A stretch of DNA of 40,885 nt from Nemertoderma westbladi (Eukaryota > Xenacoelomorpha > Nemertodermatida > Nemertodermatidae): NCBI GenBank assembly GCA_032718475.1, contig JAUCBJ010008266.1, forward strand, positions 1 to 40,885. Direction: 5' to 3'. The notes beneath the pieces were generated by a model that did not search any database, was not told the DNA's origin, and was given only the letters and a program-made list of their open reading frames with translations. Below, piece after piece: positions 9,415 to 21,800 of this stretch (position 1 is the first letter of the stretch; every line of letters starts with the position of its first letter). The translations under genes and the position numbers were made by a program.

Positions 9415-12400
9415 GCGAACCCTTTATTATGACCCGAACCCTTTATTATGACCCGAACCCTTTATTATGACCCGAACCCTTTATTATGACCCGAACCTTT
9501 ATTATGACCCGAACCCTTTATTATGACCCGAACCCTTTATTATGACCCGAACCCTTTATTATGACCCGAACCCTTTATTATGACCCGAACCCTTTATTAT
9601 GACCCGAACCCTTTATTATGACCCGAACCCTTTATTATGACCCGAACCCTTTATTATGACCCGAACCCTTTATTATGACCCGAACCCTTTATTATGACCC
9701 GAACCCTTTATTATGACCCGAACCCTTTATTATGACCCGAACCCTTTATTATGACCCGAACCCTTTATTATGACCCGAACCCTTTATTATGACCCGAACC
9801 CTTTATTATGACCCGAACCCTTTATTATGACCCGAACCCTTTATTATGACCCGAACCCTTTATTATGACCCGAACCCTTTATTATGACCCGAACCCTTTA
9901 TTATGACCCGAACCCTTTATTATGACCCGAACCCTTTATTATGACCCGAACCCTTTATTATGACCCGAACCCTTTATTATGACCCGAACCCTTTATTATG
10001 ACCCGAACCCTTTATTATGACCCGAACCCTTTATTATGACCCGAACCCTTTATTATGACCCGAACCCTTTATTATGACCCGAACCCTTTATTATGACCCG
10101 AACCCTTTATTATGACCCGAACCCTTTATTATGACCCGAACCCTTTATTATGACCCGAACCCTTTATTATGACCCGAACCCTTTATTATGACCCGAACCC
10201 TTTATTATGACCCGAACCCTTTATTATGACCCGAACCCTTTATTATGACCCGAACCCTTTATTATGACCCGAACCCTTTATTATGACCCGAACCCTTTAT
10301 TATGACCCGAACCCTTTATTATGACCCGAACCCTTTATTATGACCCGAACCCTTTATTATGACCCGAACCCTTTATTATGACCCGAACCCTTTATTATGA
10401 CCCGAACCCTTTATTATGACCCGAACCCTTTATTATGACCCGAACCCTTTATTATGACCCGAACCCTTTATTATGACCCGAACCCTTTATTATGACCCGA
10501 ACCCTTTATTATGACCCGAACCCTTTATTATGACCCGAACCCTTTATGTATGACCCGAACCCTTTAATATGACCCGAATCCTTTATTATGACCCGAATCC
10601 TTTATTATGACCCGAACCCTTTATTATGACCCGAACCCTTTAATATGACCCGAACCCTTTATTATGACCCGAACCCTTTATTATGACCCGAACCCTTTAT
10701 TATGACCCGAACCCTTTAATATGACCCGAACCCTTTATTATGACCCGAACTCTTTATTATGACCCGAACTCTTTATTATGACCCGAACCCTTTATTATGA
10801 CCCGAACCCTTTATTATGACCCGAACCCTTTATGTATGACCCGAACCCTTTAATATGACCCGAATCCTTTATTATGACCCGAATCCTTTATTATGACCCG
10901 AACCCTTTATTATGACCCGAACCCTTTATTATGACCCGAACCCTTTATTATGACCCGAACCCTTTATTATGACCCGAACCCTTTATTATGACCCGAACCC
11001 TTTATTATGACCCGAACCCTTTATGTATGACCCGAACCCTTTAATATGACCCGAACCCTTTACTATGACCCGAACCCTTTATTATGACCCGAACCCTTTA
11101 TTATGACCCGAACCCTTTATTATGACCCGAACCCTTTATTATGACCCGAACCCTTTATTACGACCCGAACCCTTTATTATGACCCGAACCCTTTATTACG
11201 ACCCGAACCCTTTATTATGACCCGAACCCTTTATTATGACCCGAACCCTTTATTATGACCCGAACCCTTTATTATGACCCGAACCCTTTATTATGACCCG
11301 AACCCTTTATTATGACCCGAACCCTTTATTATGACCCGAACCCTTTATTATGACCCGAACCCTTTATTATAACCCGAACCCTTTATTATGACCCGAACCC
11401 TTTATTATGACCCGAACCCTTTATTATGACCCGAACCCTTTATTATGACCCGAACCCTTTATTATGACCCGAACCCTTTATTATGACCCGAACCCTTTAT
11501 TATGACCCGAACTCTTTATTATGACCCGAACCCTTTATTATGACCCGAACTCTTTATTATGACCCGAACCCTTTATTATGACCCGAACCCTTTATTATGA
11601 CCCGAACCCTTTATTATGACCCGAATCCTTTATTATGACCCGAACCCTTTATTATGACCCGAACCCTTTATTATGACCCGAACCCTTTATTATGACCCGA
11701 ACCCTTTATTATGACCCGAACCCTTTATTATGACCCGAACCCTTTATTATGACCCGAACCCTTTATTATGACCCGAACCCTTTATTATGACCCGAACCCT
11801 TTACTATGACCCGAACCCTTTATTATGACCCGAACCCTTTATTATGACCCGAACCCTTTATTATGACCCGAACCCTTTATTATGACCCGAACCCTTTATT
11901 ATGACCCGAACCCTTTATTATGACCCGAACCCTTTATTATGACCCGAACTCTTTATTATGACCCGAACTCTTTATTATGACCCGAACCCTTTATTATGAC
12001 CCGAACCCTTTATTATGACCCGAACCCTTTATGTATGACCCGAACCCTTTAATATGACCCGAATCCTTTATTATGACCCGAATCCTTTATTATGACCCGA
12101 ACCCTTTATTATGACCCGAACCCTTTAATATGACCCGAACCCTTTATTATGACCCGAACCCTTTATTATGACCCGAACCCTTTATTATGACCCGAACCCT
12201 TTATTATGACCCGAACCCTTTATTATGACCCGAACCCTTTATTATGACCCGAACCCTTTATGTATGACCCGAACCCTTTAATATGACCCGAATCCTTTAT
12301 TATGACCCGAATCCTTTATTATGACCCGAACCCTTTATTATGACCCGAACCCTTTAATATGACCCGAACCCTTTATTATGACCCGAACCCTTTATTATGA

Positions 12401-13394
12401 CCCGAACCCTTTATTATGACCCGAACCCTTTATTATGACCCGAACCCTTTATTATGACCCGAACCCTTTATTATGACCCGAACCCTTTATTATGACCCGA
12501 ACCCTTTATTATGACCCGAACCCTTTATTATGACCCGAACCCTTTATTATGACCCGAACCCTTTACTATGACCCGAACCCTTTATTATGACCCGAACCCT
12601 TTATTATGACCCGAACCCTTTATTATGACCCGAACCCTTTATTATGACCCGAACCCTTTATTATGACCCGAACCCTTTATTATGACCCGAACCCTTTATT
12701 ATGACCCGAACTCTTTATTATGACCCGAACTCTTTTTATTATGACCCGAACCCTTTATTATGACCCGAACCCTTTATTATGACCCGAACCCTTTATGTAT
12801 GACCCGAACCCTTTAATATGACCCGAATCCTTTATTATGACCCGAATCCTTTATTATGACCCGAACCCTTTATTATGACCCGAACCCTTTAATATGACCC
12901 GAACCCTTTATTATGACCCGAACCCTTTATTATGACCCGAACCCTTTATTATGACCCGAACCCTTTATTATGACCCGAACCCTTTATTATGACCCGAACC
13001 CTTTATTATGACCCGAACCCTTTATGTATGACCCGAACCCTTTAATATGACCCGAATCCTTTATTATGACCCGAATCCTTTATTATGACCCGAACCCTTT
13101 ATTATGACCCGAACCCTTTAATATGACCCGAACCCTTTATTATGACCCGAACCCTTTATTATGACCCGAACCCTTTATTATGACCCGAACCCTTTATTAT
13201 GACCCGAACCCTTTATTATGACCCGAACCCTTTATTATGACCCGAACCCTTTATTATGACCCGAACCCTTTATTATGACCCGAACCCTTTATTATGACCC
13301 GAACCCTTTATTATGACCCGAACCCTTTATTATGACCCGAACCCTTTATTATGACCCGAACCCTTTATTATGACCCGAACCCTTTATTATGACC
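9415..13394. repeat. 19-bp satellite array, about 209 copies
   Basis: The monomer ACCCGAACCCTTTATTATG repeats head to tail for about 3.98 kb. The left 1.1 kb is almost invariant. From about 10,540 on, variants appear: TTTATGTATG (one base longer), TTTAATATG, GAATCC, GAACTC and TTACTATG. These variants recur together in a fixed order, giving higher-order blocks: the ATGTATG marker sits at 10546, 10832, 11023, 12031, 12260, 12795 and 13024, and two of the intervals are both 229 bp (12 monomers plus one base). The minus strand carries GGGTTCGGGT in every monomer. No gene is present. Confidence 0.97.
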
Positions 13395-13985
13395 AAGAAC
13401 CCTTACAATTAGCCTTAGTTTATTTACCCTTACAATATTGTATTGTTGTCTGGGAATATATTATATAGAAACAAATATACATAGGTTAAGAAAAATAAAA
13501 TACTCAGATGTATCTCATTATTCTCAGATACTGTAGGTTAAGGCATTTGTTCCCGATATATAAGAGGTTAACAATTATGCATGTAAAACATGTATTGTAA
13601 AGTACAGTACTCTCTTCATGCACGGAATTCAATATGATGATTACTCATCCGATTTGGGTAGACTCTTCACCCTCGCGAGAGATGTACGCGCTTATATTAC
13701 TGTACACGTTCAACGGCAGTAAATAATTATTTTCTACGACGAAAAACTTAGTTGTAGGCCAGTCTTCAATTTCTTATTGAGGATCAGTGCTATGGAACTG
13801 TGTCCTTAAGCGATTTATTAAATACATATTAGCCTATTAGGCCTATTATTATAATATACTATATACGGTATATTAACTCCTTATATTAAAATGAAAGACA
13901 ATTATTTCAAAGAATGATGTATCTATTTTTAAACTCTCTACATTGTAAGATAGTCATTATATTTTTAATTTCATTAATTTTATCT
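13395..13985. other. Gene-free AT-rich stretch after the satellite
   Basis: The satellite breaks off at GACCAAGAACCCTTACAATT. The following sequence is unique-looking and AT-rich with no credible open frame and no repeat that I recognise elsewhere in the window. Confidence 0.5.
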
Positions 13986-13989
13986 CCAT

Positions 13990-14165
13990 TTGGTCCCCAC
14001 AAGCTTAAGACTTGAACAGAGCCGCCTCCGCCTCGCAGGACATTGCATTCGCCGTGAGGACCGGGCTGTGCACATTGTTGTGCTGTGGCAGTCTCATGGA
14101 GAAAATACGCAAGGTGGACAGGCCACGCGGACACTTGGTGAAGGCTGCTGCAAAGATAATTTAAG
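13990..14165 (+). mobile_element. 3'-end fragment of a non-LTR retrotransposon ORF2
   Basis: The frame translates to RLRLAGHCIRREDRAVHIVVLW followed by sequence rich in G, R and T. This is the conserved segment just after the reverse transcriptase in many RTE/Jockey-like non-LTR elements, often written as R.R.AGH..R. The same segment recurs in the neighbouring element at about 15295-15400. Here it is cut off at about 14165 and joined to the start of another reverse transcriptase region, so the order is permuted relative to a normal element. Confidence 0.7.
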
Positions 14166-15540
14166 ACCAATCGTGCCAGCGGAGTAGATGGTGTCCCACC
14201 TGATGTCTGAGGTACAGAACGACGAGAGTAGTCCTACAAGAAATGAAAACAAATTAGTTGGTGCCAGTTCCCAAGAAGGGCAACCTGACGGTTTTTTCCT
14301 ATACAATATTAAATAGAAGCGATATTAAATCGCTTCAGGGATCCCATTGAGAGATTGCTCCGTGGAAATCAGAATGGGTTCCGTAAAGGTCGTGGGACCA
14401 TGGAGCCCATTTTGGCACTTAGAAGGATAATTGAAGAGTTATCAAAAAAAGAGAAAGACATCTGGATGTAATTTTATTGACTTTCTCGAGGCGTTTGATT
14501 GAGTCTCCCGCTCAAGTATGTTCAGCATACTTTCATTATATGGGATTCCTGATGAAATTATTTCAGCAATCACATCGGTACACGATGGCTCGACGACATT
14601 TGTGTCTACTGTTGACGGTGACACAGAACCATTCGAAGTGTTATATGGAGTCCTCCAGGGAGACTTGCACCATTCTTATTCATAATTGTGGTTGACTTAT
14701 GTTCTACGCATGTCCTCAGATCATCATAATGACGATGGGGTGATGGTAACACCACCTCTACCTGCTCCAGAGGTCGAGGAAATCCAGCCAAGTACCTAAC
14801 TGATCTAGTCTTTGCTTATGACCTAGTAGTGCACTCAGAATCACCAGAGAGAGCCCAACCGCTCCTCAGCTAATTAACAGGCTGCTTTTGTTAACTCCAG
14901 AAAGACCAAAATGTTGCCAGTGTCTGATCGTATGAGCATAAGCTCAAAGGATGGTTTTTTTGAGCAAGTCGACGACTTCTGTTACCTGGGATCATGGATC
15001 CGGAAGTCAGGTGAGGACTTTAAATACGTCAGGTAAATGCATGGGCGGCCTTGTATGGGTTTCCAGGATTTGGAAGTCATAGAATTAATCGGAAACTTGA
15101 GGTACGATTATTTAGAGCAGCAGTAGTTCCAGTACACTTCTATGGGAGTCCATGCTGGGCTCTAACTAATGAGGACACCAAATCTCTCAAATTTACATGA
15201 ATGGCCGGGTTTGCTGTGTCAAGTACAATGCACACATCTCCAACCAGACACTATATAACATTGGAGATGTCTCATTGGTTCCCCTGAACTTGACACTTCA
15301 ACAAAGCCGCCTCCGCTTTGCAGGACATTGATTTCGCCGTGAGAACCAGCCAGTGCATTATCTTGTTCTTTGGCGGCCTCATGGAGTGAAGAAGCATGGA
15401 CAGCCCATGACTTTCTTGAGACGCATCTTAAAGGACACTGGCCTTGAGGATGCGGATGATCTAGCAAATGTCATGGGTGATAGGGAGTTGTGGAGCTGCA
15501 ACTTTGCCGAAGAGCCGGCACAGCATTCTTAATATTCTGT
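14166..15540 (+). pseudogene. Decayed non-LTR retrotransposon reverse transcriptase
   Basis: Pieces of one reverse transcriptase follow in order but in shifting frames: ASGVDGVPPDV at about 14172, NQNGFRKGRGTMEPILALRR at about 14366-14425, a segment corresponding to GVLQGD..AP.LF near 14645-14690, FAYDLVV at 14811-14831 where an active enzyme has FADD or YADD, YLGSWI-like near 14980, and LRFAGHCFRRENQPVHYLVL near 15300. Stops and frameshifts between the blocks, and the changed catalytic aspartate, show it is dead. The sequence runs to a terminal frame ending near 15530. The 5' part of ORF2 (endonuclease) is absent. Confidence 0.85.
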
Positions 15541-15699
15541 ATATGTAATGTAATATATAATGCAGCTGCATTGCACCATGCCGATTGTACAGTAGCAGTT
15601 TTAGTGGTACGAGCGAAAGGGCCGTTGCTATGCACATTGAAAAAGTTGCTAACTTTGAAGTCATTTTCACCCGGTTGTTACGGTCGAAATTTTTTTTTA
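15541..15699. other. Short AT-rich junction
   Basis: Sequence between the retrotransposon end and the fold-back element. It contains TGTAATGTAATATATAATGC, which might be the simple-sequence tail of the retroelement. No gene. Confidence 0.4.
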
Positions 15700-16087
15700 T
15701 TTACCAGTACCATGTCCTGGAATATACAGTAGTGTCGTTATTCAGGTACCTGCCCCCCCCCCCCCCCCCCCCCCAACTTTTTCTACAAATCTTAATGAAA
15801 TTGCATTGAATTTGAAACAGAGATACAGTAGTTTCATCTCCCTCATCCTTAGTGGGTGAGCCATACAGTAATTGTTATTTTTGCTTTCATTCTTTAACTA
15901 CAAGCGTTTAAAAAGGGTCATTAAAGGTCGTACGCGACATCCTAGTAAACAATGGGGGTGTAAAACTCTATTGTTTATACTTGTTTATTTATTTTTTAAA
16001 AAAGGTGTCTCCGACGAAATTGTATCATTAACACCTCAGTTATTCTTCAAACCTGTAGTGATTTGTTGGTACTAGTGGAAAGCTGAC

Positions 16088-16849
16088 CATTTTATTATAT
16101 TTTGTTACAATATGTCAACTAAACAGCGTTCTGGTGAATTACTCGTAACGCTGCAAAGTACTACTTTGCAGCGTTGCGGCCTATAGGACGGAACACTGCA
16201 AAGTAATCAATGACATGGAAACAACTTCAATTACCGTATTCCAGAATGTATTATTTCCATTTATATTAATTTGTGCTTTTTATTCAATAAAGCAGCACGT
16301 GTTTGCATAATGCGTACGTCAAGTTTGAAGTGACAGGACTAGCTAGCTACTCTATGTAAATAATTGTTTAACGTGTAAGACTGTATTCCATACGTCCCAT
16401 AGAAGACATTTTAAAGAAAATGAACAAATAAAATATGGCGACAGTGTTCAGTAAAACTGAACGGACAAAGACGGTGACTCAGTCGAAGATGGATCAAAGA
16501 TTTATTGCATCCACGCTGGAGATAACAACAATAAACTTTAATTAGATTTAAATGTTTAATTGATACTGTGTACCTGTTAATAAATTTCACTTATATTCGA
16601 ATTAGTACATGATTAAAATGTTTAAATGAGAGCATCCCTAAAATCCTTTCTTCACATATCGAACGCTGACAAGTTGACATAATGTCACAAAATTACATAC
16701 ATCATTGTATGCAAAGGTCACTTTTCAGCGTTAAAGACCCTTGTTTAAACCTCCCTCGCTGCGCTCGCTCGGTACATAAATAAACTCGGGTCATAACGCT
16801 GCAAAGTGCTACGTACTTTGAACACAGTAATGTAAATAGTTACGAATTT
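16088..16849. mobile_element. Insertion nested in the fold-back left arm
   Basis: About 760 bp interrupt otherwise continuous left-arm sequence. Near the left end AACGCTGCAAAGTACTACTT plus TGCAGCGTT (16149-16177) is a 29-bp palindrome, and near the right end AACGCTGCAAAGTGCTACG recurs at about 16795. An internal CTCGCTGCGCTCGCTCGGTA block near 16752 is of the kind seen in small palindromic transposons. The sequence beyond it (GTAATGTAAATAGTTA) matches the one beside the hairpin at 786-898. No transposase frame is visible. Confidence 0.55.
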
Positions 16850-16959
16850 GGTTAGTAAACAGCTGAGATACGGGCATTCGAAATTGCATGTATTTGTTTC
16901 CGCTGTAGGCCATATTTATTCTATTTAATAAATACACAATGTTCTAGAATATTTTTGAT

Positions 16960-17325
16960 TATGTATTAATTCATTCATTCGTTCATTCATTCATCCGGTT
17001 TTTTTCGCCCCGGTGGCTTTATTAAGTAAAATAAATAAAATCGACACAAACTATCAGTAAAACAACATAAAATGGGAAGCTGACACAGAAGCTAAAATAA
17101 AGCTAAAATTTAATATGCGAGTCAATTACAATTATTAATATGGCTAATTACACTGTACGGTCCGTGTCCTGTTGATCTGATCTCTCCAGTTAGAATAATA
17201 AATAAGTTATGCACTGCTTACAAAGTATGAATTTCCCTTCTGCCGAGTTCAGTAGACGTAAAATACAGTATATAGGTAGATAAAGTGGTCCCTTAAGGGA
17301 TTAATATCCATCCATGTACTAGTAT
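16960..17325. repeat. Insertion near the centre of the second fold-back element
   Basis: Starts with a TTCATTCATTCGTTCATTCA microsatellite-like run, followed by CCGGTTTTTTTCGCCCCGGT and AT-rich sequence, and lies where the first fold-back copy has only a short spacer. Origin unknown. Confidence 0.4.
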
Positions 17326-17870
17326 TATCATGTAGACATTGCATTGTTGCCAAGCTACTTATGAGATAAACAAAATATTCTAGAACATTGTGTATTTATT
17401 TAATAGAATAAATGGCCTGCAGCGGAAGTTAATACATGGAAATTTCGAATGCCCATATCTCAGCTATTTCCTAAACAAATTCAATTATTTTTACATATTT
17501 GGAATCATTGCACGGTGAACACGGCAAACTACAGTACTGTAGTACCAACAAATCATTACAGGTTTGAAGAATTAGCTGCGGTGTAACTGATGCAATTTCG
17601 TCGGAGAGACTTTTTTTAAACGCTTTTAGCTATAGAATGAACGCAAAAATAACAATTCTGGTTCACCCACTAAGGAGGAAAGTTTGAAAAACTAACTTTT
17701 TACAAAGGAGGAGGGAGATGAAACTACAGAATCTCTATTTCAAATTTCATGCTATCTCAATAAGATTTGTAGGAAATTATTATTATTATTTTTTTTTTGG
17801 GGTTGGGGGGGAGGGGGGCAGGTACTTGAATAACGACACTATATTCTGGTCTGGGCCATTGTGTAAATTA

Positions 17871-19194
17871 GTTACATCACTGATACACCGATCGACCGAT
17901 CAGCTATCATTTCTAAGCGACAGCTAGGCGCCTAGGCCTATTACATGCTATTACATACATTATCCCCACGATGAAATTTTTTAGGCAATTTTTCTGAATG
18001 ACTACTCCAGTACTCAACCAACTCCTTAAAAAAAACGAGCAATGGTTTAGATCGGAATTTGTGGGCAAAAACTTAAATTAATGACGTATCTGGGGTATCT
18101 CGATTAAAGCCTATAGGCCTATCTCAGTCAGTCAGTACAGCAGTACCCGTACTGCAGTATCTGCCTATTCAGCTATTGCTGTATTGTCTGATTAGTGTGT
18201 GTGCATTCTGCAATTATACTGTTATAGTACCGGTACTCGGTACAGAGTTATGCCTAACAGAGTTATAGAGTTATGCTATCACCTATCTGCCTATGGCAGC
18301 AACTGTCTGACTGTATGCTGCTGGCAGCTGGGTCAATGACAATGTGTGTATGATTATGATACCGTTCCTGCCGTTAGCTGGTTAGGCTGTTAGGTTTTGC
18401 GCATTCCAGCATTCAGTCATCTCAATTTCAGTATTACACAGCTGCACAGTCGGGGAGAAGTTCAAATTTCAACTTTGGAATTTCCGGTTTGGGGGGCACT
18501 GAACTGCTGAAACGCAAAACGCATGTGTCTGAAACACTTGGCTGGTGGGAAAACACGGGAAAATTTTTCTCATACAAAATACAGTCATATTCATTTCTAT
18601 ATTGTCTATATATGAAAAGACTCTGATATTTTTCTCAAATTTCCCGGTCTCCTCGGGGAAATAGCGGGAAAAATTTCCCCAAAAATTATAAAGATTTTAG
18701 ATAAACATGGTTTTCTCAATCAATATTTTTATTATACATAACAGCCTCATAATCTGAGTAGGCCTAGGCCTATAACAGTATAATAATAGACATAGAAATA
18801 CCGGTACGAGACTACTGACTGACTGACTACGAGTATTAAACAATTCAAATTAATTTCATGTGCATGAAATTAATTTCACCATTTTTTTGAGGGAAAGGAG
18901 CAGATTACATAGGCAGGCAGATACCAGATACAGAGATAGACAGGCTATTCTAACTGTCTACAGATCTAACCAAAACAATAAACGGCCACTTTACCAATTG
19001 TGGGAAAGGCAGAAAGTCCAGAAGTCTGCAATGCAATGCAAACAAACTCATCAGTTCAACCACCTATAAAAACGTGAACACTGACTCTGAAAAATCAACT
19101 GTTAGGCTGCTGACAGGCTGAAACTGTTTAGAAGACATAGGCCTAACTGCATACTGAAACTATACTAACAGACAACAGACTAATGCCATACTGA
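17871..19194. other. Gene-free stretch before the second satellite
   Basis: No credible gene. It has several CAGTAC/GGTACC-rich short repeats near 18120-18300, a palindrome around 18850-18880 (AATTAATTTCATGTGCATGA plus AATTAATT), and a CTAACCAAAACAATAAA word at about 18966 that belongs to the MITE-like family seen at 6355. Confidence 0.5.
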
Positions 19195-21800
19195 AACCAG
19201 AAACAATCTGATGAAACGTTTAAGAGACCTTCGCGCAGTACAGCAGTATGTGGGATACTGAAACCATCTGTCTGTCTGTTGAAACGTTAAGGGTCCTTCA
19301 CGCAGTACTTGATCACAGAATCGTGAGATATTAAAACTATCTGTTCAATCATTTAAGAGTCCTTCGCGCAGTTTGTGGGATACTGAAACAATCTCTTGAA
19401 TCGTTTAAGAGTCCTTTGCCGCTTTGCGTAACGCGCAGTATGTGAGATACTGAAGAAACAATCTGTTGAATCGTTTAAGAGTCCTTCGCGTAACGCCCAA
19501 TATGCAGGATACTGAAATAATCTGTTAAATCGTTTAAGAGTCCTTCGCGTAACGCGCAATATGTGGGATACTGAAACAATCTATTGAAACGTTTAAGAGA
19601 CCTTTGCGCAATATGCAGGATACTGAAACAAACTGAAGAATCATTTAAGAGTCCTTCGCGTCACGCGCAATATGTAGGATACTGAAACAATATATTGAAA
19701 CGTTTAAGAGACCTTTGCGCAATATGCAGGATACTGAAACAAACTGAAGAATCGTTTAAGAGTCCTTCGCGTAACGTGCAATATGTGGGATACTGAAACA
19801 ATCTATGGAAACGTTTAAGAGACCTTTGCGCAATATGCAGGATACTGAAACAAACTGAAGAATCGTTTAAGAGTCCTTCACGTAACGCGCAATATGTGGG
19901 ATACTGAAACAATCTATTGAAACGTTTAAGAGACCTTTGCGCAATATGCAGGATACTGAAACAATCTGTTGAATCGTTTAAGAGTCCTTCGCGTAACCCG
20001 TAACACGCTATATGTGGGATACTGAAACAATCTATGGAAACGTTTAAGAGACCTTTGCACAATATGCAGGATACTGAAACAAACTGAAGAATCGTTTAAG
20101 AGTCCTTCGCACAATGCGCAGTATGTGGGATACTGAAACAATCTATTGAAACGTTTAAGAGACCTTTGCGCAATATGCAGGATACTGAAACAAACTGAAG
20201 AATCGTTTAAGAGTCCTTCGCACAATGCGCGGTATGTGGGATACTGAAACAATCTACTGAATCATTTAAGAGTCCTTCACGCAGTTTGTGGGATACTGAA
20301 ACAATCTGTTGATTCGTTTAAGAGTCATTCGTGTGATGCGCAATATGTGGGATACTGAAACAATCTATTGAAACGTTTAAGAGACCTTTGCGCAATATGC
20401 AGGATACTGAAACAAACTGAAGAATCGTTTAAGAGTCCTTCGCACAATGCGCGGTATCAGGGTATGTGGGATACTGAAACAATCTATTGAATCATTTAAG
20501 AGTCCTTCACGCAGTTTGTGGGATCCTGAAACAAACTGCTGAATCGTTTATAAGAGTCATTCACTCAGTACCTGAGATACTGATACAATCTGTTGAATCG
20601 TTTAAGAGTCCTTTTCACAGGATGTGGGATATTGAAACAATCTGTTGAATTGTTTAAGAGACTTTAGCGCAATATGTAGGTTACTGAAACAATCTGTTGA
20701 ATCGTTTAAGAGTCCTTCGCGTAACGCGCAGTATGTGGGATACTGAAACAATCTGTTGGATCCTTTAAGAGTCCTTCACGCAGTATGTGAGATACTGGAG
20801 TCCTTAGCACAATGCTCAGTATGTGGGATACTAAAACAATCTATTGAAACGTTTAAGAGTCCTTTGCGCAATATGCAGGATACTGAAACAAACTGTCAGG
20901 ACTGTTGAATCGTTTAAGAGTACTTTCCATGACGCGCAGTATGTGGCATGTGGGATGCTGAAACAATAATGTAGAATTGTTTGAGTCCTTCGCGTAATGC
21001 GCAGTATGTGGGATACTGAAACAATCTATTGAAACGTTTAAGAGACATTTGCGCAATATGCAGGATACTGAAACAAACTGTTGAATCATTTAAGAGTCCT
21101 TCAAGCAATATGCAGGATAGTGAAACAATCTATTGATTCGTTTAAGAGTCCTTTGCATAATGCGTAGTATGTGGGATACTGAAATAATCTATTGAATCGT
21201 TTAAGAGACCTTTGCGCAATATGCAGGATTCGGAAACTAACTGTTGAATCGTTTAAGAGTCCTTTGCATAACGCGCAGTATATGGGATATATACTGAAGC
21301 AATCTGTTGAATTCTTTAGGAGTCATTCACGAACAAGCAGTATATGGGAATGGGATATATACTGAAACAATCTGTTGAATCATTTATGAGTCCTTCACGC
21401 AGTACATGAGGTATTGAATCAAACTGTTGAATTGTTTAAGAGTCCTTCACGCAATGCGCAGTATGTGGGATACTGAAACAATCAGTTGAATCATTTAGGA
21501 GTCCTTTGCGCAGTTTGTGGGATACTGAAACAATCTGTTGAATCGATTAAGAGTCCTTCACGCAGTAAATGAGATACTGAAACAATCTGTTGAAACGCTT
21601 GAGTCCTTCGCCCAACACGCACTATGTGGGATACTGAAACAATCTATCTGTCTATTGAACCGTTTAAGAGTCCTTCGCGCAGTTTGTGGAATACTGAACA
21701 GCTGAAACAATCTGTTGAATCGTTTAAGAGTAATTCACGCAGTACATGAAATACTGAAACAAGAGAGTCCTTTGCACAGTATGTGGGATACTGAAACAAT
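19195..21800. repeat. Degenerate 50-60-bp satellite with 111-bp dimers
   Basis: Every unit contains GATACTGAAACAATCTGTTG or a near variant, then AATCGTTTAAGAGTCCTT, then a GCGTAACGCGCAGTATGTGG-like end. Two monomer types, about 60 and 51 bp, alternate in the middle part: the TATTGAAACGTTTAAGAGAC marker recurs at 19583, 19694, 19805, 19916, then (after a 7-base insertion) 20034 and 20145, that is every 111 bp. Outside 19560-20260 the units are more diverged and differ in length. The 111-bp period is 37 codons, so minus-strand frames up to 133 codons stay open and look like repeat proteins, but they depend on the repeat and have no start or domain evidence. Confidence 0.9.

Larger units (their letters stand above)
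15700..17870. mobile_element. Second fold-back element, split by two insertions
   Basis: The left terminus reads CATGTCCTGGAATATA..TGTCGTTATTCAGGTACCTG followed by C22 (15753-15774), and the right terminus reads GGGGGGCAGGTACTTGAATA, ACGACACTATATTC, the reverse complement. Arm landmarks match the element at 3551-4357: GAAACAGAGAT, CTACAAGCGTTTAAAAA, GTGTCTCCGACG on the left and their complements at 17460-17770. The left arm stops at about 16087 and resumes at about 16850 (ACAGCTGAGATACGGGCATT). A further unrelated piece lies between about 16960 and 17325. Removing both would leave an element of about the same length as the first copy. There is no coding sequence. Confidence 0.75.

Noticed and set aside
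9167-9470. Two open frames ending in the 19-bp satellite
   Set aside because: No recognisable domain, overlapping frames, and C termini made of satellite sequence.
19661-20252. Minus-strand repeat protein of 108-133 residues
   Set aside because: The frame stays open only because the dimer is 111 bp. It has no domain, no reliable start, and overlaps similar frames in other units.
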